Shown: positions 1-6,614, counted from the first letter of the stretch. The stretch: 8,342 nt of DNA from Candidatus Poseidoniaceae archaeon (GCA_013329355.1 DUKK01000142.1:1-8342); one strand, 5' to 3'. Numbers and translations: made by a program. The notes: generated by a model not told the origin, from the sequence alone.

Positions 1-2
1 CT

Positions 3-269
3 GACGGCGACGGCTATGGCGATAATATAGATGGCATTAATGGTGACTTATTCCCTAATAATCCAGAACAGCATCAAGATTCTGATAATGATGGTTATGG
101 TGATAATAAAAATGGCGATCAGGGCGATTTATTTCCCAACAACAGTGAGCAATGGGCCGACTCGGATAGCGATGGCTACGGAGACAATTCAGACGGTCTG
201 ATGGGTGATCAATTTATCGAAGACCCAACGCAGTGGAATGATACTGACGGCGACGGCTATGGCGATAAT
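3..269 (+). repeat. Tandem 81-bp (27-residue) calcium-binding repeat array
   Basis: Units of the form DxDxDGYGDN begin at 78, 159 and 240, exactly 81 bases apart; a fourth, cut by the window edge, is in phase with them (DGDGYGDN from 3). Each unit continues as a spacer with GDxF and ending PxQW or PEQH. More diverged units follow at 435, 567 and 633 with irregular spacing. The array probably continues upstream of the window. Confidence 0.8.
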
Positions 270-1415
270 CCACAAGGTAACTCACCAGACTCATGTCCTA
301 ATGTTGCAGGCTTCTCGAAATTAGACCGTTTTGGTTGTTTAGACTCGGATTTTGATTTTTATTCTAATCCAGACGCTGATTTTACCATTGCTGATGGTGC
401 TGATGCTCTGCCAACTGACGGGACTCAATGGTTGGACCTTGACGGCGATGGCTATGGTGACAACTCAGCACCAGCCAACAATCCTGATTCATGCCCTTCG
501 GTAGCTGGTAACTCCACGCAGGAGATTCGACTAGATGGCGCTATCATTGTCAAATTAGGTTGCCTTGACACAGACGGTGATTCATTCGATGATCTGAGTG
601 ACGAATTCCCCAATGATTCTACAGAGTGGTTCGACGCTGACGGCGACACCGTAGGGTCTAATACTGATTATGACGATTCAGAACCGCTGATAACTACCGA
701 AGAAGACTATTGTAAAATCTCTGGAAATCAATCCAATGCATGTAAATCGTGGAATGATTTGGATTATCAAGAATATCTAAACCGGGACAAAACCGCTGGA
801 GAGAACGACCTTTCATACTCTGCTTGGCTGGCTCAGGAACAGGCAGGATTACTAGATGAGGACGATGGCCTGATGTCGGATATCAAAGACGTCGCAATAG
901 TCGGTGGCGGTATTTTTGTTGTTGTTACCGCCCTAATCTTAGTGGGTAGTTTCATCCTCAAGCGTCGAAAATTAAGTGCTCTAGTTAAGCGCTACGGCGT
1001 TCCATTTCAACCCAAGGATGACAACACTGCAAATCAGGAAGCTCTTGAAGGAACCGCAGGATTATCCGCAACTGGTGGAATTGAAGCGGATGAGTCGTGG
1101 GATGATGAGGTTGCAGCAATGGACTTCACCGACAAACAGGAAGATGTTGAAGAAACAGCAGCAAGCATCGTATCGGCAGATGATTTGTATGACGATGACA
1201 CAGATATGAGCGAACTTGCCGGTATTGATATTGCAGCTAGCGAAACCTCAGAGGCCGATATGTCAGCAATGCTACAGGAAGATTCTGAGCCAGTTATTGA
1301 AGAAAAGCCTAGTAACCCACCCCCACTACCGGAAGCAGGTCTGCCTGAGGGCTGGACTATGGAACAATGGGAATGGTACGGTCATGAGTGGCTAGCCAAG
1401 TTTGGCAATCAGTGA
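3..1415 (+). CDS. Membrane-anchored surface protein with TSP3-like calcium-binding repeats (5' partial)
   Basis: The frame is open to the left edge, so the N terminus and any signal peptide lie outside; the ATG at 201 is internal, since repeats continue upstream of it. The visible 470 residues show three parts. First, about 220 residues of Asp-rich repeats (consensus DxDGDGYGDN, with GDxFPxxPxQW spacers), resembling thrombospondin type 3 / calcium-binding repeats; two segments carry paired cysteines (DSCP...FGCLDSD, DSCP...LGCLDTD) that probably form disulfides. Second, a single hydrophobic helix at 891-959 followed by KRRK, which places the repeats outside and the C terminus inside. Third, an acidic tail of about 145 residues ending in a proline run and a Trp-rich motif (GWTMEQWEWYGHEWL). 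The role is unknown; calcium-stabilised surface or adhesion protein is inference. It is convergent with the next gene, with no bases between the two stop codons. Confidence 0.85.
   Translation, partial: DGDGYGDNIDGINGDLFPNNPEQHQDSDNDGYGDNKNGDQGDLFPNNSEQWADSDSDGYGDNSDGLMGDQFIEDPTQWNDTDGDGYGDNPQGNSPDSCPNVAGFSKLDRFGCLDSDFDFYSNPDADFTIADGADALPTDGTQWLDLDGDGYGDNSAPANNPDSCPSVAGNSTQEIRLDGAIIVKLGCLDTDGDSFDDLSDEFPNDSTEWFDADGDTVGSNTDYDDSEPLITTEEDYCKISGNQSNACKSWNDLDYQEYLNRDKTAGENDLSYSAWLAQEQAGLLDEDDGLMSDIKDVAIVGGGIFVVVTALILVGSFILKRRKLSALVKRYGVPFQPKDDNTANQEALEGTAGLSATGGIEADESWDDEVAAMDFTDKQEDVEETAASIVSADDLYDDDTDMSELAGIDIAASETSEADMSAMLQEDSEPVIEEKPSNPPPLPEAGLPEGWTMEQWEWYGHEWLAKFGNQ
891..971 (+). other. Transmembrane helix and positive stop of the surface protein
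   Basis: A run of 23 uncharged, mostly hydrophobic residues (VAIVGGGIFVVV... to FIL) is followed directly by KRRK. By the positive-inside rule the repeat region lies outside the cell and the acidic tail in the cytoplasm. There is only one such segment in the visible part. Confidence 0.8.
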
Positions 1416-1670
1416 TTACTTCCAAACTATCGGCAATGAACCCTTCAATCTGCCTAATTCTTCACCGCTGTAAAGTGGTTTTCCATCCTCAACAATGGTA
1501 TTCATGATGAGCCATAGAACTGCGTTCCAGGATTTGGATTTGGCAAATAATTCGATGTAGCCGGCGTTCGCCGCATCGAGTAACTGGCCTTCAGCTGTAT
1601 TTTGGTCGAATAACGCTCTAATTAGGTTGTTAGTATCGAATAAGTATCCCTTAGGACGCCATTCCATCAC
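1416..1670 (-). CDS. Small PIN-like (VapC-like?) protein, apparently truncated
   Basis: This encodes 84 residues from a GTG at 1670, or 83 from the ATG next to it at 1667. The N terminus, GYLFDTNNLIRALF, resembles the first strand and DTN motif of PIN-domain nucleases; the following LLDAANAGYIEL and the later LYSGEELGRL also echo small PIN proteins. Full PIN domains run about 120-140 residues and need three or four acidic residues. Here only the first Asp (D12) is clear, the second acidic position is not evident, and the C-terminal part with the remaining aspartates is missing. It lies 4 bases after the RHH gene, as a toxin follows an antitoxin, and ends flush against the opposite-strand gene. 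It may be a decayed nuclease or an unrelated small protein; the gene is likelier than the function. Confidence 0.45.
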   Translation of the reverse strand: MMEWRPKGYLFDTNNLIRALFDQNTAEGQLLDAANAGYIELFAKSKSWNAVLWLIMNTIVEDGKPLYSGEELGRLKGSLPIVWK

Positions 1671-1674
1671 TGAA

Positions 1675-1917
1675 TCACACCCTAAACGGTGAGAGATTCA
1701 GGCGGTCGACTAAATGTTCAACATCGACATCAGCGACGGCTTTCATGCGCTCCCTAAGGTTTTCAATTTCACCATTCATTTTAGTTATTTTATGGGCCCT
1801 GATTAGGTCATTGAGGAATTCGTTCACGCTTTTGTATCCGCTCAGGGTTCGCAGAGTGTTTAGCTGTCTACGAACCTCATAACTCACGCTAATTGATGTC
1901 ATACCTTCCGCTGTCAT
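1675..1917 (-). CDS. Ribbon-helix-helix DNA-binding protein (antitoxin-like or partition-protein-like)
   Basis: This encodes 80 residues. Residues 7-12 (TSISVS) fit the DNA-contacting strand of an RHH fold, followed by helix 1 (YEVRRQLNTLRTLS) and helix 2 (SVNEFLNDLIRAH); the arrangement matches archaeal VapB-type antitoxins. The rest (NGEIENLRERMKAV onward) is a charged helical tail that could bind a partner. RHH proteins act as dimers on short palindromes and commonly repress their own operon. The ATG at 1917 is used; a second ATG at 1902 (MTSISVS) would fit the fold equally well. It lies 98 bases after parA and 4 bases before the PIN-like gene, so it could serve as antitoxin to that gene or as centromere-binding partner of ParA. 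The fold is fairly sure, the role is not. Confidence 0.65.
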   Translation of the reverse strand: MTAEGMTSISVSYEVRRQLNTLRTLSGYKSVNEFLNDLIRAHKITKMNGEIENLRERMKAVADVDVEHLVDRLNLSPFRV

Positions 1918-1948
1918 GCCTTATCCCATTGTGAGTGCAAACAAAGGA

Positions 1949-1956
1949 ATACTTAA
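1949..1956 (-). promoter_or_regulatory. Possible TATA box for the RHH/PIN-like genes
   Basis: TTAAGTAT on the minus strand lies about 35 bases upstream of the RHH start codon. With the usual archaeal spacing, transcription would begin roughly 8 bases before the ATG, giving a very short leader. The match to the TATA consensus is only fair. Confidence 0.25.
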
Positions 1957-1980
1957 CCTACGCGAAAGAATGTAATTCCG

Positions 1981-2010
1981 TGGTGGCGTTTTTGTTAGTA
2001 AACCGCACCA
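1981..2010. repeat. Imperfect inverted repeat between parA and the RHH gene
   Basis: Arms TGGTGGCGTTT (1981-1991) and AAACCGCACCA (2000-2010) pair at 9 of 11 positions across an 8-base loop. It sits just after the parA stop and upstream of the possible RHH promoter. It could be a transcription terminator hairpin for parA, an operator for the RHH protein, or a partition site. No long T run follows it on the minus strand, which weakens the terminator reading. Confidence 0.4.
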
Positions 2011-2015
2011 GTCAG

Positions 2016-2972
2016 TTATCGATTTTTATCGATCAATAGTCGTGGTTGCTCATTGACACCAAACTCTCTCCGCATGGCCATCACACGCTGGTGAAACTCT
2101 TTAGCAAGCGTCCAGTATTCCAGTGATCCGGCTCCAGCGCCAGAATTTGTTGGCTTGTTTAGCAATACGGTTGGAGCGCCTGACCATGGTGCTTCGGCAA
2201 CTTTGACTAGCCTTCTGACGGTGGTTTTGAACAATTTTTTTGGCATTTTAGCATTCACTTGATCACAGACATGACGGCTGAGTTTTGAGCGAGCATCCAC
2301 CATTGTCATGGCAACGCCAAAAATTTTCAGGTTACGATTAATCCTTCGCTGAATCATCTTAATCGAGTTCATCAGCATACTGAAACCTTCCAAAGCGTAG
2401 TATTCCGCTTGAACAGGGACCATAACCCAATTTGCTGCACACATTGCGTTGATTGACAGCAGGCCAAGCGATGGGGGGGTGTCAATGATGATATAATCGA
2501 ATTTATCGATTATTGGCGACAAAGCTTCTCTTAGTCTGGTTTCTCTGCCGATTTTGTGGCTTAATTCAATCTCAGCTCCCGAAAGATGAATGTCGCTAGG
2601 TAATAACCATAGATTGTCTACAGTGAGGTTCTCTGGCGCTGCCTTACCGCCATTTCTCATACTCCACGCTTCTTGCATACTTTCTGTCAATGCCTTGGGC
2701 GAGATTAGATATTCGTCCATCAGTGGTAACTCTTCTCCCGAATCATTAGTGAGTAAATCGTATGCTGTACGCTTGACCTTTTTCTTTTCAACCCCGAAGG
2801 AAGTAGCGCAGTTACCTTGGGGGTCTAAATCAATCAACAAGACCTTAGCGGGTGGTAACTTTTGCCGCTTAGAACCCTTGGATAGTGCGGCAGCGAGGTT
2901 TACCGCAGTGGTGGTCTTTGCACATCCGCCCTTTTGATTGGCGACAGCGACGACCATTTTGTAAGGATTCAT
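2016..2972 (-). CDS. ParA/SegA-family (MinD/ParA) ATPase
   Basis: This is a P-loop ATPase of the kind that segregates DNA or positions large complexes by forming ATP-dependent dimers on DNA. The deviant Walker A motif KGGCAKTT is at residues 14-21 with its signature lysine (K14), followed by LLIDLDPQGNCATSFG at 45-60 and the Walker B-like YIIIDTPPSLGLL at 160-172. It has 318 residues, longer than the roughly 250-260 of Soj-like proteins, with the extra length around residues 75-120 and at the C terminus. There is no N-terminal HTH, unlike plasmid type Ia ParA. The ATG at 2972 is used; the ATG at 2957 (MVVAVANQ) aligns better with the usual ParA start, and neither has a clear Shine-Dalgarno site. 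No ParB is nearby, but an RHH protein follows, as in archaeal SegAB and type Ib systems. The family is sure; the cargo is unknown. Confidence 0.9.
   Translation of the reverse strand: MNPYKMVVAVANQKGGCAKTTTAVNLAAALSKGSKRQKLPPAKVLLIDLDPQGNCATSFGVEKKKVKRTAYDLLTNDSGEELPLMDEYLISPKALTESMQEAWSMRNGGKAAPENLTVDNLWLLPSDIHLSGAEIELSHKIGRETRLREALSPIIDKFDYIIIDTPPSLGLLSINAMCAANWVMVPVQAEYYALEGFSMLMNSIKMIQRRINRNLKIFGVAMTMVDARSKLSRHVCDQVNAKMPKKLFKTTVRRLVKVAEAPWSGAPTVLLNKPTNSGAGAGSLEYWTLAKEFHQRVMAMRREFGVNEQPRLLIDKNR
2018..2033. repeat. ATCGAT-TTTT-ATCGAT inverted repeat at the end of parA
   Basis: Two copies of the palindrome ATCGAT are separated by four T, overlapping the last codons and the stop codon of parA. 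It can form a 6-bp stem with a 4-base loop. It may help terminate parA transcription or bind a protein, but short AT-rich palindromes also occur by chance. Confidence 0.3.
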
Positions 2973-3002
2973 ATGCTACAACTCTCGGATATTAGGAGGC
3001 AC

Positions 3003-3014
3003 GGGAGGACTCCC
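3003..3014. repeat. Short palindrome upstream of parA
   Basis: GGGAG-GA-CTCCC lies in the 72-base gap between the moxR-like gene and parA, about 30 bases before the parA start. It is a possible regulatory site, but it is short and GC-rich, so chance is a fair alternative. The rest of this gap shows no gene. Confidence 0.25.
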
Positions 3015-3044
3015 CTTTCAATGCAAGGTAGGATTCAACATTCA

Positions 3045-4055
3045 TCACATTGGTTGTATGACAGGAACTGGGACCTCGGATAGAATCTTTCTGACTATGT
3101 GCATACCTGTTATCCCGCGTATTTTTGCTTCCGGCTTCATATTTATCCTGTGTGAAATTATTTGCAATGCAATGCCTTTGATATCATCTGGTATTACATA
3201 ATTTCTACCAGCAATTGCTGCGGCGGCTCTGCCGGTTTTGAACAGTGATTGGCTAGCACGGGGTGATGCGCCATTGATTACCCGGTGGTCTTCTCTCGTG
3301 CGCTGAACAATTTCCACAATGTATGAAAGAATCGCTGGGTCAACGTGAACTGTTTCTAGGGCTTTTTGCATTGCAACGACCTTCTTTGGTGAAGTTACTT
3401 GCTCGACATCATGGTTATCTTTACCTCGGAGTTTTCTCCTAGCAAGGATGGCTTTTTCTTCAGAACGGTCGGGGTAGCCCATTGACATCTTCATTAAGAA
3501 ACGGTCCATTTGAGCTTCGGGTAGCGGATAGGTTCCTTCTTGCTCAATCGGATTTTGAGTTGCTAAAACAACGAATGGCGCCGGCAATTTGTGAGTAATT
3601 CCTTCAATTGTTACTTGCTTCTCCTCCATGGCTTCAAGCAGTGCAGCTTGGGTTTTTGGCGGGGCTCGGTTAATCTCATCAGCAAGTAGAATATTTGAGA
3701 ATAACGGACCCGCTCTAAGTTTAAATTCACCCGATTTTTGATCATACATGTAGGTGCCCATGATATCAGATGGTAGTAGGTCGGGAGTAAACTGAACTCG
3801 CTTGAATTTACAGCCAAGAGCCCTAGCGAATGTATTTGCTAGCAAGGTTTTTGCCAATCCCGGAAAGTCTTCAAGCAGCATGTTGCCGTTTGACAATATA
3901 CCCACGGTTACTCTTCGCAAGTTTTCATTTTTCCCAATAATTACTTTACTTACCTCGCCCATCAAACTGTTGGATATTGCTGAAACGGTGCCAATCAAAT
4001 CTTGTCCACCAGTGGGTGCTGGCATGCCTGCGTTAGGGGAGAATCCTGCTTCCAT
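3045..4055 (-). CDS. MoxR-family AAA+ ATPase
   Basis: MoxR ATPases are thought to act as chaperones that remodel or activate partner proteins, often through von Willebrand A-domain proteins. The 336 residues contain the full AAA+ set: Walker A EDFPGLAKT (62-70), Walker B and the characteristic following helix LLADEINRAPPKTQAALLEA (123-142), sensor 1 ATQNP (165-169), QMDRF with the arginine-finger region (182-186), and sensor 2 NGASPRA (261-267). The length is normal for the family (about 310-340). The ATG at 4055 has a good Shine-Dalgarno site (AAGGAG at 4064-4069, 8 bases away). The usual DUF58 and VWA partner genes do not follow; parA does, after 72 bases. It lies 89 bases after aIF5B, so it may have its own promoter or be read through from the translation operon. 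Confidence 0.93.
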   Translation of the reverse strand: MEAGFSPNAGMPAPTGGQDLIGTVSAISNSLMGEVSKVIIGKNENLRRVTVGILSNGNMLLEDFPGLAKTLLANTFARALGCKFKRVQFTPDLLPSDIMGTYMYDQKSGEFKLRAGPLFSNILLADEINRAPPKTQAALLEAMEEKQVTIEGITHKLPAPFVVLATQNPIEQEGTYPLPEAQMDRFLMKMSMGYPDRSEEKAILARRKLRGKDNHDVEQVTSPKKVVAMQKALETVHVDPAILSYIVEIVQRTREDHRVINGASPRASQSLFKTGRAAAAIAGRNYVIPDDIKGIALQIISHRINMKPEAKIRGITGMHIVRKILSEVPVPVIQPM

Positions 4056-4090
4056 AATTGCAACTCCTTACAAGCAACAACCAAAACATA

Positions 4091-4100
4091 CCATATATGA
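4091..4100 (-). promoter_or_regulatory. Possible TATA box for the moxR-like gene
   Basis: The minus strand reads TCATATATGG about 40 bases before the ATG at 4055. Archaeal spacing would put the transcript start near 4070, which just includes the AAGGAG ribosome binding site. It is the best AT-rich match in the 89-base gap after aIF5B. Confidence 0.35.
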
Positions 4101-4144
4101 ATGTGAGGTTGAGTTATGTCATCATGTATCATCAATAAATTCGA

Positions 4145-6064
4145 TTACCTGCCCCAAAAGTGGTCGTCTCTGCGATGTAATCTAATCAGTTCATCTAGTA
4201 TTTCCTGTTCAATAGGATCGAGTTCCAGTTTTTTCAGTCGTTTGGCGTGGGATGCGGGAACATCGACATAGAATTCGTCAAGTTCTTCGATATGGCGGCC
4301 GACTGTTGGTCCTTGAATTGCCACCGCAACCTCATCACCCTGACTAGCTTCTCTGACGTCTTCTGAACTTCTTGTTCTCAGGCTTTTGACTTGGCCGACG
4401 GGAGTTCCGTCTAATTTCATCAATTTTTGACCGATATGTATCCTTCCGCCTACTACGCGCATACCAACGATCGCGGGGTTTTTGGCTCTGAAGGTGTGGT
4501 CCTTCAGATATAGCAGTCTTCCGGGATATACCAGTGATTCTCTTTGCGCAGCCTCAATTTCTGCTTGTTTAGCGTCTCGCCATTGTTCGAACTCATCAAT
4601 GATATGATAAATTATTGAACCGCTGAAGAACGCGATTTCTGAGTCATCCCTTGATAATTCATCAACAACCTCGGTATTTGGTTTGGTTGAAAAGCCGAGA
4701 ATAGCTTGGTTAAGCGGGTCTTGAATTGATTTTGCCATAAGGATGTCTTTTTTGTTAACTGGTCCAACTGTGGCCTGTCTTACGGGTATTTTTAATTTGA
4801 ATAATTCAAATGCCAAAGCCTCCAGCCCACCAACGGTATCAGCCTTGATTACAACCCCATCTTTCTCCTCGACTGCACCTTCGCATTTGCCGTTCTGACA
4901 ATTAGCAACAAAGTCGACTCGCGGTGAGACTTGCTTGCAAACTGAGCACATTATCGGCATTTTATCGTAAATTCCTCGCCATTCTTCTCGAATGGATTGC
5001 TCGGCATCAGCTATTTGTTCGGATGTGTTTGCTAAATGTAGTGTTGTTCCGGCGATTGCTTGTTCAAGTCTTGGCGCTACTATCTTCACACCACAAGCAG
5101 CCTGAATTTCAGGAAAATTTTCCCACCTTTTGCCTGCATCGCGCATTTCTGACATCCCGCGTGGCCGTTTCAGGCCCTTAATGTGGGTAGAAAAGGCTCC
5201 ATCACTAGAAGCCAGCATAATTTTGTCACCAATTTTTAAACTACCTCGATAGAGAATGACATCGATGGTTTTACCCATGCCTACCTCATCTCGCATTTCT
5301 AAAACTGTGCCCATTGCCGGGCCAATAGTATCAGTCAGTCTATCTTCTAGGAATCTTTCTGCTAGGCCGACACTGACGGCCAGTAAATCTTGTAGCCCCT
5401 CGCCTGCTTTTGCCGACATTGGGACCAGGGCAACATTTTGCCGGAAGTCTTTGATTCTATCATAGCGTTCGATATTGAATCCATGTTCGGAAAATTGGCC
5501 TACCATTTTCCAATATCTGTCGTCAAATAGAGATTTGACATCATCTCTTTGTGCAGCCATTGATTGAATGAACGAGCGTCCAGATTCACAGCGCCAGCCA
5601 TGAATTCGATCGACTTTGTTAGCCGCAATAACGAACGGTGTTTTAGTCTCTTTAAGTGTGTTTAAACTTTCTATCGTTTGCGGCTGCAGTCCTTCCATGA
5701 TATCGACTACAAGTACTGCAATATCTGCGACTGAGCCCCCTCGGTTTCGTAGGCTAACGAATGAGTGATGACCTGGGGTATCAATAAATAATAATCCCGG
5801 GGATTTGAATTCTTTACCGCCAAGCATAGCCTTACAGGTATCATTTAACACATCGGCTGGGACCTCTGTCGCCCCAATGTGTTGGGTTATACCACCGGCT
5901 TCGCGGTCCATGACACTCGCTTGGCGCTCGCTGCCAATCGAGCGTACTAGATCTAGCACGCTAGTTTTCCCGTGGTCGACGTGACCTAGCACTGAGACAA
6001 TTGGCTGACGGTTTTCGCCACGTGCGTGGACTTCTTCACCCGCATCATCCTCAATTTCAGACAT
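4145..6064 (-). CDS. infB: Translation initiation factor aIF5B (archaeal IF2 homologue)
   Basis: This is the GTPase that promotes ribosomal subunit joining and handles initiator tRNA. The start is set at the ATG at 6064 (MSEIEDD), which has GGAGG 7 bases upstream (6072-6076); the open frame extends to 6163 but that part overlaps ndk and has no such signal. Of 639 residues: P-loop GHVDHGKT 27-34, switch region GGITQHIG 57-64, G3 DTPGHH 95-100, NKVD 149-152, SAK 217-219, then domain II, domain III (from VVIKADTVGGLEAL) and domain IV ending in HFWGR. G3 is normally DTPGHE; here His replaces Glu while the catalytic His stays. Between domains II and III is an insertion with C373, C376, C389 and C394 that looks like a zinc site, which I do not recall in other aIF5B. 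It is the last gene of the ribosomal operon. Confidence 0.96.
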   Translation of the reverse strand: MSEIEDDAGEEVHARGENRQPIVSVLGHVDHGKTSVLDLVRSIGSERQASVMDREAGGITQHIGATEVPADVLNDTCKAMLGGKEFKSPGLLFIDTPGHHSFVSLRNRGGSVADIAVLVVDIMEGLQPQTIESLNTLKETKTPFVIAANKVDRIHGWRCESGRSFIQSMAAQRDDVKSLFDDRYWKMVGQFSEHGFNIERYDRIKDFRQNVALVPMSAKAGEGLQDLLAVSVGLAERFLEDRLTDTIGPAMGTVLEMRDEVGMGKTIDVILYRGSLKIGDKIMLASSDGAFSTHIKGLKRPRGMSEMRDAGKRWENFPEIQAACGVKIVAPRLEQAIAGTTLHLANTSEQIADAEQSIREEWRGIYDKMPIMCSVCKQVSPRVDFVANCQNGKCEGAVEEKDGVVIKADTVGGLEALAFELFKLKIPVRQATVGPVNKKDILMAKSIQDPLNQAILGFSTKPNTEVVDELSRDDSEIAFFSGSIIYHIIDEFEQWRDAKQAEIEAAQRESLVYPGRLLYLKDHTFRAKNPAIVGMRVVGGRIHIGQKLMKLDGTPVGQVKSLRTRSSEDVREASQGDEVAVAIQGPTVGRHIEELDEFYVDVPASHAKRLKKLELDPIEQEILDELIRLHRRDDHFWGR

Positions 6065-6071
6065 AACACGG

Positions 6072-6076
6072 CCTCC
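6072..6076 (-). promoter_or_regulatory. Ribosome binding site fixing the aIF5B start
   Basis: GGAGG on the minus strand lies 7 bases before the ATG at 6064, in the 38-base gap after the ndk stop. It decides for this start over the upstream in-frame ATGs, which lie inside ndk. Confidence 0.8.
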
Positions 6077-6102
6077 ATGTTTATTGCCACTGTCGGATTG
6101 AA

Positions 6103-6549
6103 TCACTCGTAAAACCATTTTGCGATGGTTTGGTCCCATTCCATTACCCCTTCTGGGAACCACAAACCGAGCTCAAATTCAGCGGTCTCGGGTGCGTCAG
6201 AGCCGTGAATCATATTGTATCCAATATCCATTCCGTAATCACCTCTAATGGTTCCTGGTGAAGCCTCTCGACCGTTTGTCGGTCCAATCAAATTCCTCGC
6301 TACGCTAATTGCATCACGTCCGGCCCAAGCCATACAGACAACAGGTCCAGACGTTACAAACTTGATGAGTCCTGGGAAAAATGGGCGCTCGGCATGAACA
6401 GCATAATGGGCCCTAGCAATTTCTTCAGACGGGACCATGGCTTTGAGTCCAACGAGTTTCAGTCCTTTCTGTTCAAATCTACCGATGATTTCGCCGATCA
6501 GTCCTCTCTGTACGCCGTCTGGCTTTACCATGACATATGTTGTTTCCAC
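6103..6549 (-). CDS. ndk: Nucleoside diphosphate kinase
   Basis: It transfers the gamma phosphate of ATP to other nucleoside diphosphates through a phosphohistidine, and so supplies GTP, among others, for the translation genes around it. Motifs: VMVKPDGVQRGLIGEII near the N terminus with the nucleotide-contacting Lys, ARNLIGPTN, SPGTIRGDYG, and the active-site segment NMIHGSDAPETAEFE with the catalytic histidine. The length of 148 residues is normal. I chose the GTG at 6549 because it gives METTYVMVKPD, aligned with known NDK starts, and has GGTGA 5 bases upstream (6555-6559); GTG codons at 6561 and 6558 would add four or three residues. The gene lies between rpl24e and aIF5B, a conserved archaeal arrangement. 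Confidence 0.95.
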   Translation of the reverse strand: METTYVMVKPDGVQRGLIGEIIGRFEQKGLKLVGLKAMVPSEEIARAHYAVHAERPFFPGLIKFVTSGPVVCMAWAGRDAISVARNLIGPTNGREASPGTIRGDYGMDIGYNMIHGSDAPETAEFELGLWFPEGVMEWDQTIAKWFYE

Positions 6550-6569
6550 AATGTTCACCACCCATACCC

Positions 6570-6591
6570 AAAAATCACCCCTTTATCAGGG
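6570..6591 (-). terminator. Weak hairpin and T run between rpl24e and ndk
   Basis: On the minus strand CCCT-GATAA-AGGG can form a 4-bp stem, followed four bases later by five T. It could attenuate transcription between the ribosomal protein genes and ndk/aIF5B. The stem is short, so this is tentative. Confidence 0.2.
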
Positions 6592-6614
6592 ATGCGGAAC
6601 TAATCACAACTCAA

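Noticed and set aside
2474..2480. Run of seven G in parA, a possible slippage or sequencing-error site
   Set aside because: The frame is intact through it and reads the expected DTPPSLG motif, so there is no sign of a frameshift.
2493..2513. Perfect 8-bp inverted repeat (ATAATCGA / TCGATTAT) within parA
   Set aside because: It falls in codons for the conserved KFDYIIID segment, so codon constraint and AT richness explain it better than a regulatory site.
1416..2972. Mobile element or plasmid remnant around parA and the small genes
   Set aside because: No integrase, transposase, terminal repeats or attachment-site duplication is visible, and base composition does not differ noticeably by eye.
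3802..4185. 127-residue plus-strand open frame opposite the moxR-like gene
   Set aside because: It is antisense to conserved AAA+ codons and the protein has no recognisable features. It is a shadow.
6064..6163. 33-residue N-terminal extension of aIF5B
   Set aside because: It overlaps the end of ndk, has no ribosome binding site, and the ATG at 6064 has GGAGG at ideal distance.
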